Positions 37,101 through 44,900 of a stretch of DNA of 64,000 nucleotides are shown here, piece by piece (positions within the stretch are counted from its first letter, which is position 1; each line of letters opens with the position of its first letter). The translations under genes and the position numbers were made by a program. The notes under the pieces are model-generated. The model was not told the DNA's origin and made no database searches. It saw nothing but the letters and a program-made list of their open reading frames with translations. The stretch comes from Plazaster borealis. Lineage: Eukaryota; Echinodermata; Asteroidea; Forcipulatida; Labidiasteridae. The DNA is taken from assembly GCA_021014325.1 (NCBI GenBank), contig CM037469.1:12280663-12344662 (forward strand), read 5' to 3'.

Positions 37101-40100
37101 AGAAGAATCTGACAAATTGTTATTAAATAGCCTGAAAAGTCTATTAAAGCCCTTACCATGTGCATGTAGATCAGCCCCTTGTACTCAATACAATGTTCCT
37201 ACCTTTTTTCCAAGGATCAAATATGCATTTTCAATCCTGTTGTTGAATTCCCATTTTTCTTTTCTCTCTTTTTTGTTTCTGTACGCTGGCGGGGTTCAGA
37301 TCCATTTTCGCCCTTTGCCCTCGGAAGCGGAGTACGGGTGAACGAGAATCTGAGCAGGAAGATCACATTCACCGATCGAGACGGTGAGACGATTGACGTC
37401 ATTGTGACTTACGGTTCACAAGGAAACTTCACGGTCAAGGTAAACAAAACTCGGTCATTTGACCCTCCTCTTGTCTGAACGTTTAGTATCATTCACTGTG
37501 CCAATTCATTCACTGTGTCTGCAAATTATTGAGCAAGAGAGACCACATTTATTTCCTGTGGACATTTCTCTCTATTTTGTAGGGAGCATGGCTCTGGCCG
37601 TGCTCCAAATAATAATTGTCTGGGAGGGATAGTGTCCTAGAGCTCTCTGTGAGTGTTTAAAGGTATCGTACACGTTTGGTAATTACTCAAAATATATATT
37701 AGCATAAAAACTGACTTGGTAACGAGCAACAGAGAGCTGTTGATAGTATAAAACATTGTGAGAAACGACTCCCTCTGAAGTAACGTAGTTTTTGAGAAAG
37801 AGGTAATTTCTCACTAAAATAATAAAAAACTTCTTGCAAGAAGCTTTTATTCCTACATCTGAAAGCACACAAATTTGTACAACAAGGGTGTTTTTTCTTT
37901 CATCATTTTTCTTGCAACTTCGATGAGTAATTGAGCCCAAATTTTCACAGTCTTGTTACTTTATATGCATATGTTGGGATACACTGAATGAGAACACTGG
38001 TCTTTGACAATTACCAAACGTGTACGATGCCTTTAACTCTTCTTTTTAATAGAGAAATATTGTAATTCTTAGGGCTAGTTAAATCGGGTATAAAGTTGTG
38101 TGTGTATGTAGCCAGCCTCGTGTTGACCTTTCGCCCCTTTTCATAGTGGACTGTGCTGTGCTACTAGTACTGCCTATTTTGTATTGTGTGCTGTTTTCTT
38201 TTAAGAATAAAGTAGTTGCAAGAGATCATTTCATATATCAGAATAAAGACGTCATTGTGTGGATTTTGCTTTTGTAGTATTTTGGGGAATGCTCATCCTT
38301 TTTATTTAGAGGGTCGGCCTCCTTCCCGTGTCTCTACATTATGATATCATGTAGTTAGTGCATTTACACAGTACACGGTCAACCCTCCTACTGTAACCAT
38401 CCAATATCATACTACTGTGGTTTTGAATGATAGATTAAACTATGACATTCTGAATAAGGGGAATAGTGGCGACGAGGTCTCAAACGGCCATTTAAAACCT
38501 TGTAGGGTCGTGGCCAGGTGATAACGGTGACTGGTGGTTGTTAGCACAGAATTCCATGGTAGAGCAGAGCCGTGAGCATTACGGGAAAGCTCTATTAAAG
38601 GCTTTGGTAATTACTCAAAAAATATATTAGCATAACAAATTACTTGGTAACGAGCAACGGAGAGCTGTTGATAGTATAAAACATTGTGAGAAACGACTCC
38701 CTTAAAACAACTTAAAGTTCCAATTTCATTTTGAGTACAGGCTGGTGACGAGACGTTTGATTTTCAAGGCAAACTCACAGCAGTCGAGGATAATTCAGCA
38801 CAGCTAGTTGGGACAATCAACGGGGAGAAATCAGAGACAAAAGTTGTGATGTACGAGGGTGCTGTTCATCTCTTCACAGAGGTAGGTTTGACGAGACAAG
38901 CTACTCTCATAGTTTTTGTGTTCTATTTGTATGGTTTTACCTCAATGTTGCAGTAGCTGTTTATGATATCAGTAATTAGGGATTATCATGGTTATAGCTT
39001 TCTGCTTGGATTATGTTAGTGCTTTTGAACTCAAATCTGCCTTCAAGTCTAACACCCATCTGCTAGCTAACTCATCTTTAGGCTATTACATATAAAGTAA
39101 TAAACCACAAGGGAAACTGACTGGTTAAATTTGAAATATTTTGGGCTTGAACAAAGAAAAATTGGCTAGAGAGGGATTTGAACCAACGATCTCTGATTAA
39201 GATGCTGGCACTCTACCGACTGAGCTATCTAGTCCTATGATGGTAGTCTCCCTATTTTGTCAATAGCTTTATTCGGGGGTGCCACTCTGAAGCCATTCAA
39301 CATCTAACTGCCGTATAGCCAGGGATCACACCCAAGTTTATGATACAACCTGTTGAGCGGCAGCCAAGGGATCACTTTAGGGGAAGGGACTCTTTTATTT
39401 CAAATAGCAAGTAAAACAACCATTTACATATTACATATCCTCAGGTTGGTGGGGTTGAGGTGACCAAACCTGTGCCAGACTACCTGGGCGAATCCAGCTC
39501 AGGCACCATGGGCGACCGAGCTCCAATGCAGGGCGACATAACACACCTCTACGTAGAGGCAGGAGCTGCTGTGGAGAAAGGGGACCCACTACTGGCCCTC
39601 GAGTCTATGAAAATGGAGGTAAGATAAGTCTGACTAAAAAACATAAACACACAAACACACAGCGGCAGTCGGTAAACATCGGAGCCCTCATTTGCATATT
39701 TATCACATACCTGTGTTGCAAACGCTTTCCTGCACTTGTAGTTTTTTTTCTTTTTTTAGCCCAAAATGTAACACAAAATTTTGTGTTTACAAGAAGATGT
39801 TTTACGACTGGTTCATTTAATAAACATGCAGTTCAGGATAAACTCAAGTGTTTTTGCCGACTAAAAATAATCATTGTTTTTTCCTTTGAGCTCACATGCT
39901 TGATAAAATCGTTTGTTGCTTTGACCAGTGGTGGAATCTTTTTTAAAGTTGAATACATTGGGGTTCCGAGCTGGGTGTGCTGGTCTTTCTTGAAATATAG
40001 TGGAGACAATTTTTAGTTGGCAAGTTGGCAATCTACATGTAGCTCCCATACACCTTACCAAGAAAGTATCTTTGCTGCAGCCCTGACTGTAACTACCTGC

Positions 40101-40589
40101 ACCTCGCATGGCTATATTTCTTAGACATTCTCCCCTTCATTTTGGCGTGTCGTGGCCAAGCGGTTTAGTGCATCGGACTCTCTGGTTGCCGAGTCATCAG
40201 GGTGTGGGTTCGAATCCCAGACATGACACTTGTGTCCTTGAGCAAGACACTTCACTATAATTGTTCTCATCACTCAGGGGTAAATGGGTACCTGTGAGGG
40301 CAGAGATGGTTCTTGCAATTGATTTAGCTTAGTGCGCTACATACCAGGGAGCTGAGATGGTTTAAGGAATGAAATATATGGCCCAGTGACCAGGGTTACA
40401 TGTAATGATGCTTGAAGCGCAAGGATCGTTATTTAGAATTGCGCTAAGTAAGAGTCGATATTATCATTATTATTGTTTCAGTATGTGATCCGAGCTCCAA
40501 AGAAAGGGACAATAGAGAGGATCCTGGTTGCCAAGGGAGACAACGTCCAGAAGAATGCACCTTTGGTCGTCTTCAAGGAAGACAAGTAA
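17600..40589 (+). CDS. MCCC1: MCCC1, methylcrotonoyl-CoA carboxylase subunit alpha, mitochondrial; complete, 16 coding exons
   Basis: Catalyses ATP-dependent carboxylation of biotin in leucine catabolism (3-methylcrotonyl-CoA to 3-methylglutaconyl-CoA) in the mitochondrial matrix, partnered by MCCC2. Coding exons: 17600-17661, 21927-21967, 24747-24907, 26713-26930, 27026-27173, 28676-28797, 29779-29890, 31245-31326, 32764-32891, 35020-35203, 35981-36090, 36551-36767, 37300-37439, 38741-38881, 39445-39618, 40482-40589. All GT-AG, phases consistent, 715 residues against 725 in human. The start [18 protein letters not shown] is Arg-rich without acidic residues before the Asp, as in a matrix-targeting peptide. 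The biotin carboxylase domain runs from [14 protein letters not shown] (residue 48); glycine loop GGGGK ends at K210; [13 protein letters not shown] is near 269-281; catalytic [14 protein letters not shown] is at 332-345; the biotinyl domain has ESMKME with biotin-accepting K678. Confidence 0.96.
18297..18345. repeat. Perfect palindrome, 24-bp arms
   Basis: Arms 18297-18320 (beginning ACCTCCATGGTCACACTGAC) and 18322-18345 are exact inverse complements with a single G between. A further partial copy of the arm (CAGTGCATGGAGGTA) lies just upstream at 18275-18289. In MCCC1 intron 1. Confidence 0.93.
18346..20037. other. Intron 1 of MCCC1, middle part: no gene
   Basis: AT-rich. A CAC/ATC-rich microsatellite lies at about 19078-19120 and a TTAATTAATTAA run near 18660. 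No conserved coding block seen on either strand. Confidence 0.55.
20038..20427. mobile_element. Fold-back element, GCAGATTATTCTTC family (copy 2)
   Basis: Begins near GCGTTTGGTAATCACTCTTAAAAT and ends AAAGGTATACTTTCCTTTAA with TTAA at 20424-20427. Shares the GTACAGCAGCTT, TTTATCCCCCAAAATTTGAATC and TATTCTTCCTGCGTGGAC blocks with copies at 10285, 21535, 46137 and 47085. Confidence 0.7.
20609..21406. mobile_element. TTAA element (GTATACC family) split by a hAT-like insertion
   Basis: Outer element: TTAAAGGGAGAGTATGCCTTT on the left, AAAGTATACCCTGCCTTTAA on the right, TTAA at both ends. It is interrupted from 20655 to 21064. An uninterrupted relative is at 27238-27590, which confirms the outer element and dates it as older than the insertion. 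Confidence 0.8.
20655..21064. mobile_element. hAT-like non-autonomous element, CAGGGCTCGAAATT ends (nested)
   Basis: Starts CAGGGCTCGAAATTGACACTGG and ends CCAAATTCGAGCCCTG, inverted termini starting CAG as in hAT elements. Short direct repeat ATGAC on both sides; an 8-bp duplication is not exact. Interior shares GGGCCAGTAAACTCATGA-like and GTCCAGTAAACATTTTGAGC blocks with 23163-23535 and 33156-33586. Confidence 0.75.
21535..21885. mobile_element. Fold-back element, GCAGATTATTCTTC family (copy 3, inverted)
   Basis: TTTAAAGGCATCGTACACG on the left; the GTCCACGCATGAAGAATAATCTGC block is in the opposite orientation to copies 1 and 2. The right end TGTACGATGCCTTTGA is slightly decayed. Ends about 40 bases before MCCC1 exon 2. 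Confidence 0.7.
22095..22450 (-). repeat. tRNA Leu/Ser-like SINE with (TTA)n tail (copy 1)
   Basis: Reads on the minus strand from a B-box-like GGTTTTGAATCCCAGTCATGACACC through the shared block GAGCAAGACACTGAACTAC to a TAT/TTA-rich tail (plus-strand AATAATAAT run at 22104-22142). The head is truncated. Fuller copies: 27955-28353, 30636-31049 and 40144-40475. Confidence 0.65.
22480..22810. repeat. Dispersed repeat, GGGTTTTCAGGTGGCGT type
   Basis: Contains AGAGGTGGGTTTTCAGGTGGCG and GGCAAGGAGTTCCAAAGTCG, motifs shared loosely with 52540-52930 and 57990-58071. Resembles a class of short repeats common in marine invertebrates; family not identified. Confidence 0.45.
23163..23535. mobile_element. 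hAT-like element, CAGGGCTCGAAATT family (copy 3)
   Basis: CAGGGCTCAAATTTTGG on the left, TTAATTTTGAGCCCTG on the right, with the shared interior AGCTCAAAACTTTTACTGGACC and GGCCCGACGCTAAAATCACTGGCC. In MCCC1 intron 2. Confidence 0.7.
23874..24249. mobile_element. TTAA fold-back element, GGCACTGTACACG family (copy 2)
   Basis: TTAATGGCACTGGACACGTTT on the left, CATGTCCAGTGCCTTTAA on the right. Interior in the same orientation as 24970-25341. Nested inside the palindromic element 23725-24540. Confidence 0.78.
24381..24490. repeat. 42-bp tandem repeat, about 2.6 copies
   Basis: CTGTTGGAGTATGATGGGTTG recurs at 24383, 24425 and 24467, exactly 42 bases apart, with TGTACTGTTCCARTRWRTAAA between copies. 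Short and nearly perfect, so probably recent. Confidence 0.85.
24970..25341. mobile_element. TTAA fold-back element, GGCACTGTACACG family (copy 3)
   Basis: TTAAAGGTATCGTACACGTTT on the left, AACGTGTTCAGTGCCTTTAA on the right. A central hairpin AAAAACTTCTTGTAAGAAGTTTTT is clear. Shares its right-hand TTAA with the next element, 25338-25676. Confidence 0.82.
25338..25676. mobile_element. TTAA element with GTACAACATTGGTAA ends
   Basis: Left TTAAAGCAAATGTACAACAT, right ATGTTGTACACACCCTTTAA: inverted ends and TTAA at both. The interior differs from its neighbours. Abuts copy 3 of the GGCACTG family on the left and a GGTTGGGTCAT-family element on the right. Confidence 0.75.
25673..26090. mobile_element. 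TTAA fold-back element, GGTTGGGTCAT family (copy 3)
   Basis: Starts TTAAAGGTAGGATCATCG, shares CAGCTGAATACAATGTGTCTAC with the copies at 4144 and 11806, and ends around GGGTCATTACCAA, where a fragment of the CCCAATTTCA palindromic family (26085-26250) follows. Right end imperfect. Confidence 0.6.
27238..27590. mobile_element. TTAA element, GTATACC family (uninterrupted copy)
   Basis: TTAAAGGCAGGGTATACCTTT on the left, AAAGTATACCCTGTCTTTAA on the right. The interior GAGCACTGGAGAGCTGTTGAT is a diverged version of the GGCACTGTACACG family, so the two are related subfamilies. MCCC1 intron 5. Confidence 0.78.
27755..28605. repeat. Satellite-like array of ~115-bp units (locus 2), split by a SINE
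   Basis: Units begin TCCTCCTACTGTCTGAC. The array is broken inside a unit: CCTGCAATATGA at 27956 resumes as TATCAAGTGGTAAATGCATC after 28353. The right flank holds TTGAATGGTTTCAAATGGCC and ends GTGTAGGAGGGTT, the inverse of the AACCCTCCTAC unit start. Confidence 0.75.
27955..28353 (-). mobile_element. Full-length tRNA Leu/Ser-like SINE with (TTA)n tail
   Basis: On the minus strand it starts GGCGCGTCGTGGCCGAGCGG, with an A-box-like TGGCCGAGCGGATAAGAGC, and continues to a B-box-like GGGTTCGAGTCCCGG. The long spacer between boxes resembles class II (Leu/Ser) tRNAs. A body with GAGCGTCACTGAGTGA follows and it ends in a TTATTATTATTTTATTATT tail. It interrupts the satellite-like array, so it is younger than that array. 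Confidence 0.75.
28834..29200. repeat. Dispersed repeat (inverse of 45503-45951)
   Basis: Starts TTGATCGTCCCCACTCGACTC and carries GCTCCCAGATTATTCAGCTGATA and AATTAAAAACATCAAAATCACACA. The same blocks occur in the opposite orientation at 45503-45951. A T-run of about 22 lies at 28871-28892. MCCC1 intron 6. Confidence 0.65.
29281..29535. repeat. Palindromic CCCAATTTCA-type element (GGCTCTGCT subfamily)
   Basis: Ends AGGGCCCAACTTCATGGCTC and GAGCCATGAAATTGGGCCC. The interior is GC-richer than the main family (CGGCGCTTACGGAAGCAGGG), so it is a distinct subfamily. MCCC1 intron 6. Confidence 0.7.
30636..31049 (-). mobile_element. tRNA Leu/Ser-like SINE (copy 3)
   Basis: Minus-strand copy with head GAGCGGATAAGAGCACCGG and B-box-like GGTTCGAGTCCCGG, body with the TGCGCCACAACACCTTGTAA block, and an AATAATA tail side at 30640. 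Its head region is included in the exact tandem duplication that follows. Confidence 0.7.
30955..31207. repeat. Exact tandem duplication, 126-bp period
   Basis: AAGTGTCACGACCGGGACTC occurs at 30960 and 31086, exactly 126 bases apart. The sequence through GCCATACATGTATGTCACAAAT is the same in both copies. It duplicates the SINE head plus its 3' flank and ends about 40 bases before the acceptor of MCCC1 exon 8 (31245). Confidence 0.93.
32344..32719. mobile_element. TTAA fold-back element, GGCACTGTACACG family (copy 4)
   Basis: TTAAAGGCACTGAACACATTT and ATCGTGTACAGTGCCTTTAA with TTAA at both ends. The central hairpin is around CTTCAAGCCTGAAG. Ends 44 bases before MCCC1 exon 9. Confidence 0.82.
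32764..32891 (+). CDS. MCCC1: MCCC1 exon 9: ATP-grasp catalytic exon
   Basis: Residues 316-358, containing [16 protein letters not shown]. In biotin carboxylases the Glu/Asn of this block help coordinate Mg-ATP and the Arg is catalytic; all are present here. Flanked by acceptor CAG and donor GTGGGA. Confidence 0.95.
33156..33586. mobile_element. hAT-like element, CAGGGCTCGAAATT family (copy 4)
   Basis: Ends CAGGGCTCGAATTTTACACTGG and CCAAAATTCGAGCCCTG are good inverted repeats. No exact 8-bp target duplication is visible (left CTCAAAAG, right AAAATGAT). MCCC1 intron 9. Confidence 0.75.
34133..34269. repeat. Long near-perfect hairpin (arms ~62 bp)
   Basis: GGGAATAAAAGAGTAGTGAC... runs to GGTCGTGGCC and is mirrored by GGCCACGACC... 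to CTCTTTTATTCCC with few mismatches and a loop of about 13 bases. Diverged relatives at 4955-5120, 14773-14860 and 38454-38530. MCCC1 intron 9. Confidence 0.88.
35285..35490. repeat. Tandem duplication, ~105-bp unit
   Basis: GTAACTCAACACCCAACTGT, GTTGGACTCTGATTATGGTGG and the AGTCCAAC block recur once with small indels. Follows MCCC1 exon 10 in intron 10. Confidence 0.8.
37657..38036. mobile_element. TTAA fold-back element, GGCACTGTACACG family (copy 5)
   Basis: TTAAAGGTATCGTACACGTTT and AACGTGTACGATGCCTTTAA are near-perfect inverted ends with TTAA both sides. A central hairpin AAAACTTCTTGCAAGAAGCTTTT is present. MCCC1 intron 13. A partial sixth copy lies at 38591-38708, just before exon 14. 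Confidence 0.85.
39112..39330 (-). repeat. tRNA-Lys-like SINE (copy 2)
   Basis: On the minus strand: GGACTAGATAGCTCAGTCGG, GTAGAGTGCCAGCATCTTAATC and GTTGGTTCAAATCCC. The A box, a CTT anticodon-like loop and the B box are recognisable, closest to tRNA-Lys(CTT). The anticodon stem does not pair fully, so it is a SINE head, not a functional tRNA gene. Confidence 0.7.
39445..40589 (+). CDS. MCCC1: MCCC1 exons 15-16: biotinyl carrier domain and stop
   Basis: Exon 15 (39445-39618) carries [20 protein letters not shown] and ends in ALESMKME, with biotin-accepting K678. Exon 16 (40482-40589) completes the fold ([19 protein letters not shown]) to a TAA stop. The residue before MKM is Ser, where the consensus is usually Ala. 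The intron between them contains a SINE whose tail abuts the exon 16 acceptor. Confidence 0.95.
40144..40475 (+). mobile_element. tRNA Leu/Ser-like SINE with tail abutting MCCC1 exon 16
   Basis: Head GTCGTGGCCAAGCGGTTTAG and B-box-like GTGGGTTCGAATCCCAGAC, shared body GTGTCCTTGAGCAAGACACTTCAC and GGGTAAATGGGTACCTGTGAG, tail ATATTATCATTATTATTG. The tail runs into TTTCAG, the acceptor of exon 16 at 40482. Confidence 0.8.
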
Positions 40590-40726
40590 CAAAGACGTCA
40601 TAGAGTAACCACACAGTCATTTCATCTTGCGAGACCAGACCTTAAAGTCTGGTCTATACTTCAGGGATTTTTAAGCTAGTTTTGACATCACAATTCTACA
40701 CTGAGCTAACGGTTGTATGGCTTCTG

Positions 40727-40868
40727 ACTGGCAACCCCCGAACAAAGATATTGACAAAATAGGGAGACCGCCAACACAGGGCTAGATAGCTCAGTTGGTA
40801 GAGCGCCGGCACGTTAAACCAGAGGTCTTTGGTTCAAATCCCACTCTAGTCAATTTTTCTTTGTTCTA
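40727..40868 (+). repeat. tRNA-Lys-like SINE (copy 3)
   Basis: GGGCTAGATAGCTCAGTTGG then TAGAGCGCCGGCACGTTAA and GGTTCAAATCCCACTC. Acceptor-like arms GGCTAGA/TCTAGTC pair, but the anticodon stem is mismatched, so it is a tRNA-derived repeat. Probably within the MCCC1 3' UTR. Confidence 0.7.
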
Positions 40869-41388
40869 TATTCACAGAGAATGTTTCGCAAGTGTTGAGC
40901 ACATTTCAGCTTGTGAGCGAATTATTTGTTGCGAGTTTGTGATGCTAGTTTTTTCATTCGCATGAAGTAGGAACCTGACTTTATACTTCACAGATGTCTA
41001 TAGTAATGAAGGCAATTGCCCCTGGGTTTATTAAAATGTTGCAATTGAATTTTCTGTTTCGACTGGGAAGGCCTCAAATTTTGTTGAAAAGACAAATTCC
41101 TGTCAGACCTGCAAGTCTTCCACCATGCCAGGAAAAACAAAAAACCAAATCTAGCAGTAAACAAAAGACTAACTACTTTCTGGTAAGGACTTGGTGGGGA
41201 AATGATGTCAAATTTTGTTTTCGTGTGATCCCAATTATGTGTAGATTTATAAAGTATTTATTTGATATTTTTATTCAAAAAAGATGTGTGATAAAAAGTT
41301 AAAGTTTCTGCTGTGTTCCCCTTAAACATGTACCTTGCATCAAGTAGTCAATGAAGACTGGTGACATTTCTGTAAGATGTCTACTCTA

Positions 41389-41554
41389 CACTGCTAAAAA
41401 TGGTATTATTGAAATAAGAACAAATCTTGTTTCAAGAAAACTTTTCTTGTGTCACTCTCAACAAATCTTAATAGACAAATTTGTGAGTGACACAAGAATG
41501 TTTGTCTTGAAATAAGATGTTTTTCTTATTTCAAGAAAACCATTTTTAGCAGTG
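41389..41554. mobile_element. Short fold-back element with CACTGCTAAAAATGG ends
   Basis: Left CACTGCTAAAAATGGT, right ACCATTTTTAGCAGTG: perfect 16-bp inverted ends. The interior is also largely self-complementary (TTGAAATAAGAACAAA and CTTGTGTCACTC blocks mirrored). CACTG ends recall CACTA/Chapaev-type elements, but I see no target duplication. Confidence 0.8.
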
Positions 41555-41804
41555 ATGAAACAAACATGGCTGCGCTCTTAAACACTCCTCTGTATATATG
41601 AATTATACTGTGACATATACATATTGTACATCAGAGGTATCAACAAAAGTTTTCAAAATTGAGAGCAAGAGAGAGTACAGAGAGTAAAACTTTCTAAGAC
41701 CCCCCCTACAACGTAGTATTTATTCAACAAAATTTACGTGTCAGTATCAATTTGCAGTAATACAATGTTTGAAGTAGTGCCCAATTAGACTAAACGAGTA
41801 CCGG

Positions 41805-42110
41805 TCAACTCTGTCCGAAGTCAACTCAGTCCGAGTCAACTCGGACCCAGGTCAACTCGGTCGCAAGTCAACTCGGTCCCAGGTCAACTGGGATCCAGGT
41901 CAACTCGGTCCCAGGTCATCTCGGTCCCAGGTCATCTCGGTCCCAGGTCAACTCGGTCCGAGTCAACTCGGACCCAGGTCAACATGGTCACAGGTCAACT
42001 CGGTCCCAGGTCAACTCGGTCCCAAGTAATCTCGGTCCCAAGTAATCTCGGTCCCAGGTCATCTCGGTCCCAGGTCATCTTGGTCCCAAGTCAACTCGGA
42101 CTGAACGGTT
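41805..42110. repeat. Minisatellite, 16-bp unit
   Basis: About 19 units of CAACTCGGTCCCAGGT with variants CATCTCGG, AATCTCGG and two short palindromic variants GTCCGAGTCAACTCGGAC. Located in the probable MCCC1 3' UTR or just beyond. Confidence 0.92.
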
Positions 42111-42468
42111 GAATGAAGTGAATACCAAGCTATTTTATTTGACTAACTAATCCCGTTGTCCTTTGCCCCTGGTCCGCGGTCCACGTGGAGTTCGAAACAT
42201 TGAGTATTGGTCATTTGCGGCTGCGATGTAAGTCCGCGTAATATCCATAGTATCCTAAACTGCACAATCAACCCGGGTGCCTATCAGAGTTTTATTTTGT
42301 TTGTCCTCGACATATTCCCTCTGTTAAATGTAGAAATCTCAACATTTTTAAACACACCTTTAATGTTTTTAACAGCTTCTGACCCCCACTCCCCCATACT
42401 AAGAACTTTTGCCGGAAGCCCATAAATATGGAATGATACTTTATGTGTACATTTGATGATCATGAGGA

Positions 42469-42474
42469 ATAAAA
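42469..42474 (+). promoter_or_regulatory. Candidate MCCC1 poly(A) signal (AATAAA)
   Basis: GGAATAAAATATAAT is the first clean AATAAA in an AT-rich context past the minisatellite. It would give a 1.9-kb 3' UTR. Weak evidence. Confidence 0.25.
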
Positions 42475-43458
42475 TATAATATATGTAAACATAAATTTGT
42501 CTATTTTTATTTATTCCGTTCTGCTGTTGATCTAATTTTAGTACTGGGACTTCCTCAGATTTCGGGACAATTTTATGGATCTCTGTTTGCCTTCAAACTG
42601 GCAGATCTATCTTGCTCCACCCTTCCGTTAGTCTTTCCCTGTCTTCCATTGCAGGTGATAGGGGCCATTCAGTAAAAAAAAAAAAAAAGTTATTGGAAAT
42701 CGAAATTCAGTTTCAAATGATAGAACAAAAAAGTAGGTCTCATACTTCAGAAAGGTAGCTCCACATACCTAGCAGGAAAATACTGACTGTTGAAGCACCT
42801 TGAGCGTCACTGAGTGATGGATATGAGCGCTATATAAGAAGCTACTGTTACTGGTTGACGCATTCAGAAAATATAATGAGTGAAAAACTGACCACTCCCT
42901 TACAATGTACTATAAAGAATGAAATATTAATATCAACAGAAACATCTATCATGTCTATGAAACTCAGGCCTGGAATGTTGTCTTAGGGCAAGGCCATTTT
43001 CATTTTGCAAAGGGCATTTCCATTGGAAAAACTTCAAGTCTTTGGAAAACTTTTAAAGGGGCACCAAGGCCCGAAGACCAGGGGCAACAGAGGCCAATGC
43101 CTTCATGGCTGGAAACTGGAATGATTTCAAAACAATGAGTATTGCTCGGATCTGGGGTTGTTTATGATTGCCACTTAGGGGTCAAATTCAGTATAGTAGT
43201 CAAGTACTTTTCATTCAAGTATCAAGTACTTCAAGTACTCGAGTACAGTCAACTCGAGTTGACATCTGAGTGCCGAGTCCAACAAAGTACTTCATAAAGA
43301 AAACAAAAACCAAAACAGCAATTTGAGGTATCAACACATTTATTTATTTTTTGTTTTGACTAATTTCTAGCTGACAATGTGAGCTTGTTATGATAACTAC
43401 ATGCACCTTTCAAAGGTGAATACATCAAAGACAACTTGAATTGGACTTTTTCCAGAGT

Positions 43459-43778
43459 TTTAACCCTTTAGAGACCATTCATTTCTGTATAATCATCACA
43501 AAATGTCAAGACATTGCTAATAATATTGTCCGTTTCTTTAATCAAATTTTGTCAGTAAAAATGTCAACAGAAATAACATGAAACAGAAAATTTAGTTTTG
43601 TGTTTAGAAATTGGGAGACTATGTTAACACACAACATTGCAAAATTTCATATCCGGACATGGCCTTTGCTTTGACCTCTTTATATGAACGGAAGTAGGTC
43701 AAACCTTGCGGCCATTTGCATGGGCATTTTGGTACAAGCTGCTTGTGGCTGCTATATGGTCTCTCAAGAGTTAATCCC
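43459..43778. repeat. Dispersed repeat starting CCCTTTAGAGACCATTC (plus copy)
   Basis: CCCTTTAGAGACCATTCATT on the left, ATATGGTCTCTCAAGAGTTAA on the right; interior TATCCGGACATGGCCTTTGC. An inverted copy at 48101-48349 shares all blocks. Confidence 0.7.
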
Positions 43779-44689
43779 CCATTACTTGGATAGCAACAGC
43801 CTAAATTTACATTAACAACACATAATTTTGAAAACCGTCCCATTCTGAGTACCTTTTCAGTTGAGTATATGACTTGGAGTACAGGGTATTTTTCAGTCGA
43901 GTATCGAGTATTGATCTCGAGTGCGAGTATTTTGCTAGCAGAGTAAAGGTGAGAATACCGAGTACGAGTACAAGACTGGTCAATGAAGTAGTCAGTACCC
44001 CAACTTTGAGGTTCTGCTTACCCTGAGCAAAAAGTCAACTCTTATTTGCTTAACCCTTTAGAGACCATTCATTTCTGTATACTCATCACCATATACGCAC
44101 AGACATTGCTAATCTTCTTGACTTTTTGCCCTGTTAATTTCAGGAAAAATGTCAGGAAAATTGTAAAGTTTTGATTCCACTTCATATGCAATTTTTGTCC
44201 AAATCCAAAAACTTTCGATGACATCACAATGGTCTGTACATTTTTGTACATGGAATTTTCAGATCATTCCTGAATTTTGATCATATTCAATTAAAATGGC
44301 ATTAAAATTTTACCATTTAACTGGCGCAAAAAAAAAAGATCCATTTGTTTGTTTATGTCTAATGGCGTCTAGTTTCAAATTTCGCTCTGAAAGAGCATCA
44401 AACAATTTGGCATTTTACACCATTTTTAACATGAGGTTGGAGACTCTTAATTTTAAATTTCCTCCACTCTCATAAAGACTCTATCTATTGGAAAATGAGT
44501 GTATTAACGAGGGGACCCTCGTTAATACAGCTGTGTATTCTTTTTAAAGTTTATACAATATTGTGAAAATTTGATAGATAAAAACTTTAAGAGAAAAGAA
44601 AAAAGAATTTCAACATCAGTACTAAAATCATTACAGTACCCACTTCTAAAATACAGGATTAAAAAAACTGCTTATAGCTACTTAGCAAG

Positions 44690-44900
44690 CTCTGTGTTTT
44701 AGTGGTAAAACATTTGCTCTAGAATGACAAAGGTTGTGGGTTCGAATCCCACCCGAGTAATATGCCTGTGGACTTTCTTCACAGGACTCGGGGAAAGTAC
44801 TGAGTATGAAGAGCTTATCACACATCGGTGTATGGATGAGTAAAAACACAATAGTAAGAATTTCGAGGCAAGTTATTAAAGGACGAATTTATAAGTAATA
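44690..44900 (+). repeat. tRNA-like SINE, TTTTAGTGGTAAAAC head
   Basis: GCTCTGTGTTTTAGTGGTAA, then AACATTTGCTCTAGAATGACA and GTGGGTTCGAATCCCACCCG: A- and B-box-like segments at tRNA spacing. Followed by a body with CACATCGGTGTATGG. Class I tRNA-derived; parent tRNA uncertain. Confidence 0.6.

Noticed and set aside
40785..40860. Functional tRNA gene
   Set aside because: A and B boxes and an acceptor-like stem are visible, but the anticodon stem is mismatched and the sequence is part of a repeat with copies at 14441 and 39112; it is a SINE head. The same applies to 44690-44763 and 40144-40222.
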